NCBI GenBank assembly: GCA_020633195.1
Contig: JACKEC010000029.1
Span: forward strand, 1-64,000
Direction: 5' to 3'
Length of the DNA: 64,000 nucleotides
Source: Sandaracinaceae bacterium
GTDB lineage: Bacteria; Myxococcota_A; Polyangia; Polyangiales; Sandaracinaceae
The notes beneath the pieces were generated by a model that searched no databases, had not been told where the DNA came from, and was given only the letters and a program-made list of their open reading frames with translations. The first letter of the stretch is position 1; the number at the start of each line of letters is the position of its first letter. Below are positions 41,541 to 49,460 of this stretch, in pieces. Both the position numbers and the translations under genes were made by a program.

Positions 41541-42505
41541 AGCGGGTCGGTCGCGGCCTTCTCGGGGTCGTAGACGTCGGGCTCGATGAAGAGGAAGCGC
41601 GCCATCGGGAGCTCCGCGCGGATGCGGACCTCGAGCGCGTTGGTCAGGCGCGACACCTCGTCGGCGGTGAGGTCGCCCTCCCACTGCACCTTGAGCGCGA
41701 CGAGGAGCTCGTCCTCGCCGAGCTGCATCGTGCGCATCGTGACGAGGCGGGTGACGCCCTCGTGCGAGGTCGTGAGCTCTTCGAGCTTCGCCAGCGTGGC
41801 CTTGCTCGCGCCCTCGCCGATGAGCAGCGACTTGGTCTCGCGGGCCACGAAGAACGCGATGAGGACGAGCAGCCCGCCGATGGCGAAGGTCGAGTAGACG
41901 TCCCAGTAAGGGTTGCCCGTCGCGAGCACGAGCCCGACCCCGGCGAGCGCGAGGAAGAGGCCGATGAGCGCCCCCGTGTCCTCCATCCAGATGACGATGA
42001 TCTCCGTCGACTTGGAGTCCTCGATGAAGCTGAAGAGGCCCTGGTCGCCGCGCAGGTGGTTCACCTCGCGCGTGGCCGCGATCCACGACCAGCCCTCGAG
42101 CGCGATGCTCACCGCGAGGACGCCGATCGCGATCGCGGGGTTCTCCATGTGGACGTCGCGGCCCGCGCGGAGCGCCGCCTCGAGCTCGTGCAGCTTGTGG
42201 AAGCCCTCGTAGATCGCGAACAGCCCCCCGAGCGAGAACAGCAGGATCGCGACGATGAAGCTCCAGAAGTAGCTCTCCATCTTGTAGCCGAACGGGTGCT
42301 GCGCGTCGGGCGGCTTGGCCGCGCGCCGCATCCCGAGCAGCAAGAGGAGCTGGTTGCCGGTGTCCGCGAGCGAGTGCACCGCCTCGGCGAGCAGCGCCGT
42401 CGAGCCGGTGAAGAAGAACGCAGCGAGCTTCGCGCAGGCGATGCCGAAGTTCGCCGCGAGCGCGAGCAGGATGACCTTCTTCGAGCCGTGACCGCTGTCC
42501 GCCAT
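41528..42505 (-). CDS. Cation diffusion facilitator (CDF) transporter
   Basis: 325 aa from ATG 42505 (MADSGHGSKKVILLALAANF); an in-frame GTG lies 15 bases upstream. About six TM segments. The motifs ALLAEAVHSLADTGNQ (metal-site His and Asp) and HPFGYKMESYFWSF match the ZnT9/CDF type, with a second site around ESKSTE-like IEDSKSTEIIVIWMEDTGAL. A cytoplasmic C-terminal domain ends VYDPEKAATDP. It exports Zn2+, Mn2+ or Fe2+ in exchange for protons; the metal cannot be told. Confidence 0.9.
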   Translation of the reverse strand: MADSGHGSKKVILLALAANFGIACAKLAAFFFTGSTALLAEAVHSLADTGNQLLLLLGMRRAAKPPDAQHPFGYKMESYFWSFIVAILLFSLGGLFAIYEGFHKLHELEAALRAGRDVHMENPAIAIGVLAVSIALEGWSWIAATREVNHLRGDQGLFSFIEDSKSTEIIVIWMEDTGALIGLFLALAGVGLVLATGNPYWDVYSTFAIGGLLVLIAFFVARETKSLLIGEGASKATLAKLEELTTSHEGVTRLVTMRTMQLGEDELLVALKVQWEGDLTADEVSRLTNALEVRIRAELPMARFLFIEPDVYDPEKAATDPLQPS

Positions 42506-42666
42506 GCGCTGCTCATCCACCTCGTCGAGACGACCGGCCGCACTATACGCGAGGGCCGAGCGCCGTCGACGTCAGGCGGATCGGACGCGCGCGGGGAGGT
42601 CGGTGACCCCGAGCTCGACGGTCACGCGCTCGACGCGGGCTCGGTCGTCGTCGAAGGTCATGACCT

Positions 42667-43041
42667 CTACGGCGCGCCGCACTCGGGGTCGGTCGGGTTG
42701 GCCGCGCAGTAGGTGGTGCTGCACGACTGCACGGCCGTGATCTCGGCGTTGCAGCGATCGCTGACGCACGGGTCGCCCCCGACGAGGCAGCCGTAGAACG
42801 AGTCGAACTCGGAGCGGCAGCCGAAGCGGTTCGCGGTCTCGATCGCGTCGTCGTACTCGGTCTCGGCGCTCGAGCACTCGGCGTCGCAGTTGGTCGTTCC
42901 GTCTCGGCCGTTGCACATCCGATCGTTCTGCTCGTTGCACACGCTCAGGCAGTCGGACTTCGGGTTGGCCGAGCAGCCCGCGACCATCGCCGCGAGCGCA
43001 CCGAAGAGCACGAGGCCCAGGAGCTGAAATCGTCGTCGCAT
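42667..43041 (-). CDS. Small cysteine-rich lipoprotein
   Basis: 124 aa, lipobox AAMVAGC at Cys23. The mature part has nine more Cys in a regular pattern (CLSVCNEQNDRMC ... CDAEC ... CLVGGDPC ... CSTTYC), as in a disulfide-stabilised surface module also seen in the lipoprotein at 57429-57914. No family or function recognised. The 161 bases between it and the CDF gene hold no supported gene; a 29-residue frame there is too weak to call. Confidence 0.7.
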   Translation of the reverse strand: MRRRFQLLGLVLFGALAAMVAGCSANPKSDCLSVCNEQNDRMCNGRDGTTNCDAECSSAETEYDDAIETANRFGCRSEFDSFYGCLVGGDPCVSDRCNAEITAVQSCSTTYCAANPTDPECGAP

Positions 43042-43098
43042 GAATCCCCCCTCGGGAGCGACCCTACCGCGAGCGCCGCTCGCGACGCGAGGCTTCGG

Positions 43099-44520
43099 TC
43101 AGGCCCGCGCGACGACGCCGCCGCGACGCGGGTCGCCGACCGCTTCGGGCTCGCCGTCGCCGACTCGGACCGCGTGGACGCCGCCGAAGTAGAACGCGCG
43201 ATCCGGGAACGGGTGGACGCGCCCGAAGACGGCCCCGAGCGCGCGCTCGACCGCGTCGGGGTCGCGCCACTGGGCTCGCTCGATCCACACGTCCTCGCCT
43301 TCCGCGTGGACGCGCGGGGCGAGGACGGCCTGCTCGAGGGGCTCGCCGCGCATCAGCCGGTACAGCACCTGCGCGACCACCGAGCGGATGCGGTTGCTGC
43401 CGCCGCTGCCGAGCGCGACGGTCGCGCGGCCGCCCTCGATCGCGACGGTCGGCGCGATCATCGTCGGCAGGATCGTCCCCGCCTCGTGCGCGTGGAAGCC
43501 GTGCGGGTTGAGGTCCTCTTCGCCGAGGAAGTTGTTGGGCTGCACGCCGGTGCCGGGCGCGACGTAGCCGCAGCCCTCGCCGTTGGTCAGGGTCACCGAC
43601 GCCGCGCCGCCGGCTCCGTCGAGCACGCTGATGTGGGTGGTGCTGCCGCGACCGGGGCGTGGCTCGCGCTCGCTCGCGGCCCGGCAGGCGAGGGCGATCC
43701 GCGACACCTCCTCGGCCTCGTCCAGCGACGGCGCGCGCGACGTCAGCTCGCCGAGCAGGCGGGTCACCCGCGCGCCGCCGACGTGGGGCGACGTGAGCAC
43801 GGTCCACGAGCCGAGCTCGACCCGACGCGGCTCGCGCACGCGCGGCGCGGAGCGACGCAAGTCGTCTTCCGTCAGCAGGCCGCCGGCGGCGGGGCCGAAC
43901 GCCTCGAGGAGCGCCCGCTCGAAGCGCGGGGGCGTGGCCTCGAGGCGTGCCGTCTCCTCGAGCAGATCGGCGAGCTCCGGGTTGTGGAGGATCGTGTGCT
44001 GGTCCGGGAGCGCGCCGCCCGCGAGCGCGGTGGCCTCGGGGCTGAGCCGCTGGATCGGCCAGAGCAGCCCGTAGACCATCGCGCCCTGCGCCGACAGCTC
44101 GACGCCCTCGCGCGCGTGACGCGCGGCGGCGGCCACGAGCTCGGTCAGCGGTCGCGAGCCGAAGCGCCGCGCCGCCTCGATGAGCCCGGGGAGCGCGGCC
44201 GGCGGCGCGACCGAGCCGCGGCCGACGTGGAACGTCTGCGTCGTCGCCCCGAAGTCGATCTCCACCGCGCGGAAGTCGAGCGGGACGGCCGACGTCGCGA
44301 GGGCGGGCATCGTCGAGAAGAAGTCGACGACGGCGGGCTCGGTGCCGGGCAGCGCCACCGTCATCATCCCGGCCCCGCCGGCGCCCGCGAGGAGCGGCTG
44401 CGCGACGAAGGCGGTGAACGACGCGGCCACGGCGGCGTCGACCGCGTTGCCCCCGTCGGCGAGCACGTCGCGAGCCGCCTCGGCCGTGTAACGATCCCCC
44501 GCCGCGACGACGCCGCCCAT
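43099..44520 (-). CDS. Gamma-glutamyltransferase family Ntn-hydrolase
   Basis: 473 aa from ATG 44520 (MGGVVAAGDRYTAEAARDVL). This GGT-type protein has the large-subunit GNAVDAAVAASF and GAGGAGMMTV motifs. The self-cleaving site GSTTHISVLD has nucleophile Thr294. The small subunit contains NPHGFHAHEAGTILPTMIAP and GSGGSNRIRS. It lacks a signal peptide, so it would act in the cytoplasm, and is shorter than E. coli GGT (about 580). It transfers or hydrolyses gamma-glutamyl groups, or may be a related acylase. It follows the SDR gene after a 47-base gap. Confidence 0.85.
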   Translation of the reverse strand: MGGVVAAGDRYTAEAARDVLADGGNAVDAAVAASFTAFVAQPLLAGAGGAGMMTVALPGTEPAVVDFFSTMPALATSAVPLDFRAVEIDFGATTQTFHVGRGSVAPPAALPGLIEAARRFGSRPLTELVAAAARHAREGVELSAQGAMVYGLLWPIQRLSPEATALAGGALPDQHTILHNPELADLLEETARLEATPPRFERALLEAFGPAAGGLLTEDDLRRSAPRVREPRRVELGSWTVLTSPHVGGARVTRLLGELTSRAPSLDEAEEVSRIALACRAASEREPRPGRGSTTHISVLDGAGGAASVTLTNGEGCGYVAPGTGVQPNNFLGEEDLNPHGFHAHEAGTILPTMIAPTVAIEGGRATVALGSGGSNRIRSVVAQVLYRLMRGEPLEQAVLAPRVHAEGEDVWIERAQWRDPDAVERALGAVFGRVHPFPDRAFYFGGVHAVRVGDGEPEAVGDPRRGGVVARA

Positions 44521-44567
44521 CGCCGAGCACGGTAGCAGGACGCGCGGATCGAGGCGGTGAAAGCGGC

Positions 44568-45440
44568 CTACAGCGTCCGCGCGTAGAGCGCCTGCAGGTG
44601 CGCCTGCATCGCCTCGACGTTGGCGGCGGTGTGCTGCGGCGTCGTCTTCGCGGGCCGGCCGTGCTCGCTCACCGGGTGGAAGCCCGTCGCGTAGCGGGGA
44701 TCGGCGAGCGCGCCGACGAGGATCTCCGCGCAGGTGTCCGCCGACTTCGCGAAGAGCTTCTGCGCGAGCTTGATGGCGAACGCGGCCTTGGTCTGGTGCC
44801 CCCACTGCGAGGCCACGAAGCCGGGCGCGGCGTGGAGGAAGCCGATCGAGGCGTTGGCCTCGTCGTCCGCGAAGTGCTGGAGCGCGACGTCGTTGTAGAA
44901 GCCGGCCGCGTCGGCCGCGCGGCGGAGCGAGAACGAGACCAACAGGTCGGCGTCGTCCCAATCGGTGAACGAGCGGTGGACGCCCCCCGACAGCACGCTC
45001 AGCACGCGCGCGCCGCCGTCGCTCTTCGCGAGGCGGAGCATCGGGAGCAGGTCGCGCGCGATGAGGAAGCGGCTGTACGCGTGGAGCACGAGCTTGAGCT
45101 CGAGCCCCTCGGCCGTCTCTTGGCGGCCGCCGAAGGACGCGGTGGCCTGGCACATCGCGAGGACGTGCAGCGGCGCGCCCGCGTGGGCGTCGGCGAAGCC
45201 GAGCGCGAAGGCGTGGGACCCCGCGAGCGTGGACGCGTCGAGCGGCAGGAACTCGAACGACGCGCCCTCCGAAGGCGAGGCGGCGCGCATGCGCTCGATC
45301 ACCGACGCCCCCGCGTCGGCGTTGCGGCCGGCGATCGTGACGTTGGCGCCACGCGACGCGAGCTGGACGGCGATGCCCTCGCCGATGCCGGCGGTGGCGC
45401 CGAGGACGAGGGCGTTGCGAGACGTGAAGTCGGTCGGCAT
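44568..45440 (-). CDS. SDR-family protein with altered catalytic tetrad
   Basis: 290 aa from ATG 45440 (MPTDFTSRNALVLGATAGIG). The Rossmann motif GATAGIGEGIA and GRNADAG point to NADP binding. The Ser position is in VLSVLSGGVHRSF. Where YxxxK is expected the sequence is GFYNDVALQHF, so Lys is absent. Fungal SDR relatives with a similar PGFV block also lack it. The reaction is unknown, and it may not be an active reductase. It ends with a Lys/His-rich tail (PVSEHGRPAKTTPQHTAAN). Confidence 0.75.
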   Translation of the reverse strand: MPTDFTSRNALVLGATAGIGEGIAVQLASRGANVTIAGRNADAGASVIERMRAASPSEGASFEFLPLDASTLAGSHAFALGFADAHAGAPLHVLAMCQATASFGGRQETAEGLELKLVLHAYSRFLIARDLLPMLRLAKSDGGARVLSVLSGGVHRSFTDWDDADLLVSFSLRRAADAAGFYNDVALQHFADDEANASIGFLHAAPGFVASQWGHQTKAAFAIKLAQKLFAKSADTCAEILVGALADPRYATGFHPVSEHGRPAKTTPQHTAANVEAMQAHLQALYARTL

Positions 45441-45568
45441 GTGGGGGTCGGCTCGCGGCGAGCGTAACCGAGCGATGGAACCTGGCAAGCGGGGGAGGGC
45501 GGGCGCGGAACGCGCGACCTACCGGAGAGGACAGCTCGGGCGAGGTCGAGCCACGCATCCTCGAGCTC

Positions 45569-45958
45569 GTGCCCGCGCTCGTGCTCAAGCGTCCGCGACT
45601 CGTTCGAGCGCGGCGCACGCTACCCGACGACTTGAGAGCCGTGCTCGAGGCGATCCGCCAGGGCTTCCCGCTCCCCCCGTTCCGGGGCGTCGCCCCAGAG
45701 AATTACATCCCCTGGGTGGAGCGGTTGGGTCGCGCGGGGCGGGGGCGGGCGGTGCTCAAGTCGTTTCGACTCAGGCCGAACGACCTCCGTCGGCTTCGCG
45801 AGCTGAAGACGCGAACGGGCGCCTCCTCGGAGACCGAGGTCCTCCGTGACGCCCTGGTCGCCTACGAGCGCGAGATCCGGGCGACACACCCCGAACCGCC
45901 GGAGGCCGAGCTCCAGAACGCTGAGCCGACGACTCGGCTCGAGTCGCGCGACACCTGA
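45569..45958 (+). CDS. Ribbon-helix-helix-type small protein
   Basis: 129 aa, GTG start. The C-terminal half reads SFRLRPNDLRRLRELKTRTG, then SETEVLRDALVAYERE, which is the strand-helix-helix pattern of CopG/Arc-type DNA-binding proteins. The N-terminus is basic (LKRPRLVRARR). It may be an autoregulator or an antitoxin, but no toxin gene is next to it. No distant hit was recognised for the first 60 residues. Confidence 0.55.
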   Translation: MPALVLKRPRLVRARRTLPDDLRAVLEAIRQGFPLPPFRGVAPENYIPWVERLGRAGRGRAVLKSFRLRPNDLRRLRELKTRTGASSETEVLRDALVAYEREIRATHPEPPEAELQNAEPTTRLESRDT

Positions 45959-46079
45959 CCTCGGTTCGGCCTCGTGCCGTGAGGGGATCGCGGCCTGGCG
46001 TGGATTGCGACCCGATGTGGCGCGGATCGCGAGACCGCCGATGCCAGCTTGGTCCTCACCGACACGGAGGAGGATCGCG

Positions 46080-46115
46080 ATGACTGGACTGGGACACCTC
46101 GCGGTGACGCGATGA
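46080..46115 (+). CDS. Possible 11-codon leader peptide before the TerB-Coq4 gene
   Basis: ATG at 46080 with GGAGGAGG six bases upstream codes MTGLGHLAVTR. Its TGA (46113-46115) overlaps the ATG of the next gene (46112) in ATGA. This is the layout of a coupled leader peptide. If it is not translated, the SD would have to serve a start in the neighbouring frame. Size alone is weak evidence. Confidence 0.3.
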   Translation: MTGLGHLAVTR

Positions 46116-47041
46116 AGCCGCTCGATCTGAATGGTGAGCAGGCCCCGCACGCCCTCGCGGCGCTCCGGTCCGTCGCGCTCGCCGATGGTCGGATCGCCGA
46201 GCAGGAGGCCCAGATGCTCGCGGTCCACGCCGAGCTCCTGGGCTTCGACGGGGACCTCGACGCGCTGCCGCCCCTCGACCTCGACGCGCTGGCCGAGCGG
46301 CTCCCCGATCCCGCGCACCGCGCCGCGCTGGTGCAACGCCTCGTGCTGATGGCGATGCTCGACGGCGAGGTCGGACGCGAGGAGATCGCGCAGACGCGCG
46401 CGATCGCGAGGCGGCTCGGCGTGCTCCAGCCGGCGATCGACCAGATGGAGCACTTCCTCGCGGGCCGGATGAGGCTCCTCGCCTTCGACGTCATGCGGCG
46501 CTCGTTCATCGCCGAGAAGATCGGCCGCGTGTGGCGTGACGAAGGGCTGCGCGGCGTCGCGAAGGTGGCGCGACAGGCGCGAGGCAAGGCGGACCCCGCG
46601 CTCGCGGCGCGCTACCTCGCGCTCGAGGCGCTCCCCGAGGGGACGCTCGGCCGCGCGCTCTTCGAGCACTTCCGGCGGCACGGCTTCGCGCTGCCGGGGG
46701 AGGAGAAGAGCGCCCCCGAGGCGGTCCTCTTCCACGACCTCGGTCACGTGCTCGCGGGGTACGGGACCGATCCGGAGGGAGAGGTGCAGATGGCCGGCTT
46801 CGAGGCCGGGTTCATGGGCGAGGACGGCTTCTCGGTGACGGTGCTGGCCCTCTACCTCTTCCACCTCGGGGCCGACCTCAACCTGTCGGCGAAGCCGTCC
46901 CGGCTGCGGTTCGCGCTCGAGCCGTTCCGCGCCGCGTTCGCGCGAGGGGCCGCGCTGAACGTCGACCTCCGGGACTGGGATCCGTGGCCGCACATGAGCG
47001 AGCCGCTCGACGAGGTCCGGGCTCAGCTGCGCGTCTCCTAG
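46112..47041 (+). CDS. TerB-like domain fused to Coq4-like domain
   Basis: 309 aa from ATG 46112 (MKPLDLNGEQAPHALAAL). About residues 10-100 are TerB-like (helical, ALRSVALADGRIAEQEAQML ... VLMAMLDGEVGREEIAQ). From about 170 there is a Coq4-like part with LALEALPEGTLGRALFEHF and the metal motif HDxxHx11E: His208, Asp209, His212 and Glu224. COQ4 decarboxylates and hydroxylates ring C1 in ubiquinone synthesis in eukaryotes, and TerB domains are metal- or stress-linked. The combination suggests a prenyl-quinone or lipid-related metal protein. Its stop overlaps the convergent AraC gene by 4 bases. Confidence 0.65.
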   Translation: MKPLDLNGEQAPHALAALRSVALADGRIAEQEAQMLAVHAELLGFDGDLDALPPLDLDALAERLPDPAHRAALVQRLVLMAMLDGEVGREEIAQTRAIARRLGVLQPAIDQMEHFLAGRMRLLAFDVMRRSFIAEKIGRVWRDEGLRGVAKVARQARGKADPALAARYLALEALPEGTLGRALFEHFRRHGFALPGEEKSAPEAVLFHDLGHVLAGYGTDPEGEVQMAGFEAGFMGEDGFSVTVLALYLFHLGADLNLSAKPSRLRFALEPFRAAFARGAALNVDLRDWDPWPHMSEPLDEVRAQLRVS

Positions 47042-47922
47042 CCCTCGTCGCGCCAGGCGGCGGGGGTCGTCCCGAACCACGCCCGGAAGGCGCGATGGAA
47101 GCTCGCCGAGGACGCGTAGCCGAGGAGGTACGCGACCTCGGCGATGTCGCGCCCCTCTCGGAGCAGGCGCGCCGCGCGCTCGCGGCGAATCCCCGAGAGG
47201 AGCTCCGCCACGTGGGTCCCCTCGGCGGCGAGCCGGCGCTGCAGCGTCCTCGGGCTGACCCGCAGTCGCGCGGCCGCGCTCTCGAGGGTCGGCTCGCGAG
47301 GCAGCTCGTCCTCGAGCGCGCCGCGCGCCCGCTCCACCCACGAGCGCCGGCGCGGGAGCGCGGCGGCGAGCTGCCGGGCCTCGTGCTCGAGCGCGTCGAG
47401 GAACATCGAGTTGGCGTGCCGCAGCTTCGTTCGCAGCGCGGCCTCGTCGAAGGTGATCGTCGTGCGCGGGGCGTCGAACGCGATCGGCGCGTCCAGCGCG
47501 CGCGTGAGCGGCGCGACGTCCGCGGGGGCGGGCCCCTCGATCGTGATCGCCTCGGGCCGCAGGGCCTGGCCGGTCATCGTCCGCACTCCGTCCACGATGT
47601 CGGCGAGCATCCACGCGCGGAGCTGGGCCAGCGCGGGGCGCTCCGGTCCAGGCATCACGACCACGAGGCGCCGCTCGTGATCCTCGGGCTCGATGCGGTG
47701 CGCGTCGTAGAGCACGTGCTGGTAGCGGACCATGCGCTTCACCGCGCTCCGCACGTCGGGGCACGAGAGGAGGAGCAGGATGAGGATGCCCCCGGCGCGC
47801 GGGTCGAGCTCGAGCCGGAGCCGGAGCCCGAGGTGCGCGTCACCGGTGAGCTCGAGCCCCGCCTCGACGAGGTCGCAGAGGTGCTCGAAGGGCACGTGCT
47901 GCCAGGGCGTCCCCTGCGGCAA
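47038..47922 (-). CDS. AraC-family transcriptional regulator, start uncertain
   Basis: 294 aa from TTG 47922. The N-terminal arabinose-binding-like domain (EAGLELTGDAHLGLRLRLE) leads to a C-terminal AraC double helix-turn-helix: LESAAARLRVSPRTLQRRLA, ERAARLLREGRDIAEVAYLL, then GYASSASFHRAFRAWFG. In-frame upstream of the TTG up to a TGA are about 47 codons that also look like this domain (NGTVVLRLLELTWSRLVEIG), but they contain no ATG or GTG. A CTG at 48021 would add 33 codons. So the gene may use a rare start or be disrupted. Target unknown; the TetA-like pump follows upstream. Confidence 0.8.
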   Translation of the reverse strand: MPQGTPWQHVPFEHLCDLVEAGLELTGDAHLGLRLRLELDPRAGGILILLLLSCPDVRSAVKRMVRYQHVLYDAHRIEPEDHERRLVVVMPGPERPALAQLRAWMLADIVDGVRTMTGQALRPEAITIEGPAPADVAPLTRALDAPIAFDAPRTTITFDEAALRTKLRHANSMFLDALEHEARQLAAALPRRRSWVERARGALEDELPREPTLESAAARLRVSPRTLQRRLAAEGTHVAELLSGIRRERAARLLREGRDIAEVAYLLGYASSASFHRAFRAWFGTTPAAWRDEG

Positions 47923-48063
47923 CGCGATCCTCGCCCGGAGGGCGGACTCGTCACAGCCGATCTCGACGAGCCGGGACCAGGTGAGCTCGAGCAGGCGGAG
48001 GACGACGGTTCCGTTGGCCAGGAGGACGTGGGTAGCACGACCGGCGCACGCGGTGCAGCACTC

Positions 48064-49275
48064 TCAGGCCGCTGGAGCCACGCGGGCGTAGCGCCAGGCC
48101 ACGACGAGGGTGGCGGCGATCAGGATCGAGGCCACCAGGAAGGGCATCCCGGGCGTCGGGAGGAGGGCCTCCTCACCGATGCTCGCGCGGAAGATCGAGG
48201 TGTAGAGCCCGGGGCCGAGGATCCCCGTGAGGCTCGCGAGGCTCGCCAACGCGCCTTGCATCCGACCCTGCTCCTCGGGGGCGACGTGGCGCGTGATGAT
48301 CGCCTGCGTGGCGGGGCTGGAGACGCCCCACACCGCCATCACGGGGACGCCGAGGAGGAACGCGAATGGCGTGGACGCGAGGCCGTAGATGGCGAAGCCC
48401 GTCGCGCCGAAGAGCGAGCCGATGAGGATCGTCCGCCGCTCCCCGACCGCCTGGACCACGCGCCCGACGAGCCAGGCCTGGACCACGATCGAAGCGACGC
48501 CGACGGCCGCCATGACCCCGCCGACCTCCCGAGGGCCCCAGTCGAAGCGGTAGTCGGCGAAGAGCACGAAGACGCTCGGGTAGACGTAGTGCGCGAGGTC
48601 GTAGAGGAAGATGATCGCGGCCAACCCCCAGATCGCCGGGTGGCGTCGGATCACCACGAGCGCGGCCAAGGGGTTCGCGAGCGACGCGTCGAAGCGCGCG
48701 AGCCGCTTCTCCTTCGGGAGCGACTCCGGCAGCACGAAGAGCCCGTACGCGAAGTTGACGGTGGCGAGGGCGCCGGCGAACCAGAAGGGGAGCCGCAGGT
48801 CGATCCCGCCGAGCCATCCGCCGAGGGCGGGCCCGACCACGAAGCCGAGGCCGAAAGCGGCCCCGAGCAGGCCGAAGGCCTTGGCGCGCTCATCGGGCGC
48901 GACCACGTCCGCCACGTAGGCGTTCGCGGTGGTGAAGCTCGCCGACGTGATCGCCGAGAGCACGCGGCCGACGAGCAGGATCCAGAGGTTCGGCGCGAGC
49001 GCCATCAACGCGAAGTCCGCGCCGAGCCCGAGGCAGGAGGCCAGGATCACCGGCCGGCGCCCGAAGCGATCCGAGAGCGCGCCCTGGATGGGCGAGGAGA
49101 CGAACTGGATGAGGGCGAAGGTCGTGCTGAAGACGCCGACCCAGAACGCGGCGTCGCGCGTGTCGCCCCCGGCGAGGTCCTCCACGAGGTGCGGGAGCAC
49201 GGGGATGATCAGCCCGAACGCGAGCACGTCGATGAGGACGGTGACGAAGATGAACGCGAGGGCGGCGCGCCGCAT
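48064..49275 (-). CDS. TetA-like MFS efflux transporter
   Basis: 403 aa from ATG 49275 (MRRAALAFIFVTVLIDVLAF). Twelve TM segments. It has TCR/Tet-type motifs GLIIPVLPHLVEDL and the GALSDRFGRRPVIL loop (motif A), motif C-like FGLGFVVGPALGGWLGG, and the DHA1 pattern DSFRFWGP-like YRFDWGPREVGGVMA in the second half. Drug:H+ antiporter of the tetracycline-resistance (TCR/DHA1) type; the substrate cannot be assigned. It may be controlled by the AraC-type gene downstream on the same strand. Confidence 0.9.
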   Translation of the reverse strand: MRRAALAFIFVTVLIDVLAFGLIIPVLPHLVEDLAGGDTRDAAFWVGVFSTTFALIQFVSSPIQGALSDRFGRRPVILASCLGLGADFALMALAPNLWILLVGRVLSAITSASFTTANAYVADVVAPDERAKAFGLLGAAFGLGFVVGPALGGWLGGIDLRLPFWFAGALATVNFAYGLFVLPESLPKEKRLARFDASLANPLAALVVIRRHPAIWGLAAIIFLYDLAHYVYPSVFVLFADYRFDWGPREVGGVMAAVGVASIVVQAWLVGRVVQAVGERRTILIGSLFGATGFAIYGLASTPFAFLLGVPVMAVWGVSSPATQAIITRHVAPEEQGRMQGALASLASLTGILGPGLYTSIFRASIGEEALLPTPGMPFLVASILIAATLVVAWRYARVAPAA

Positions 49276-49460
49276 GGGGGAGCGGATTGTGGGGCCGGCG
49301 CGGCGCGGCGTCACGCGACGGTCGCGGGGGGCTGCTGGGGCGCGGCGACGGGGAAACGACGCGGGGACGAAGAAAAGATGCGACGGGGTGCGCGGGCTCG
49401 CGTCCTCGGGGCGAGCGAGGGCGACGGAGCCCCGCCGAACCCCACAGGAGCTCGAAGAGA

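Noticed and set aside
42572..42661. 29-codon minus-strand frame starting MTFDDDRARV
   Set aside because: No SD sequence and no neighbour support; too short to call.
45569..45958. Toxin-antitoxin pair
   Set aside because: The ribbon-helix-helix protein has no small partner gene within a few hundred bases on its strand.
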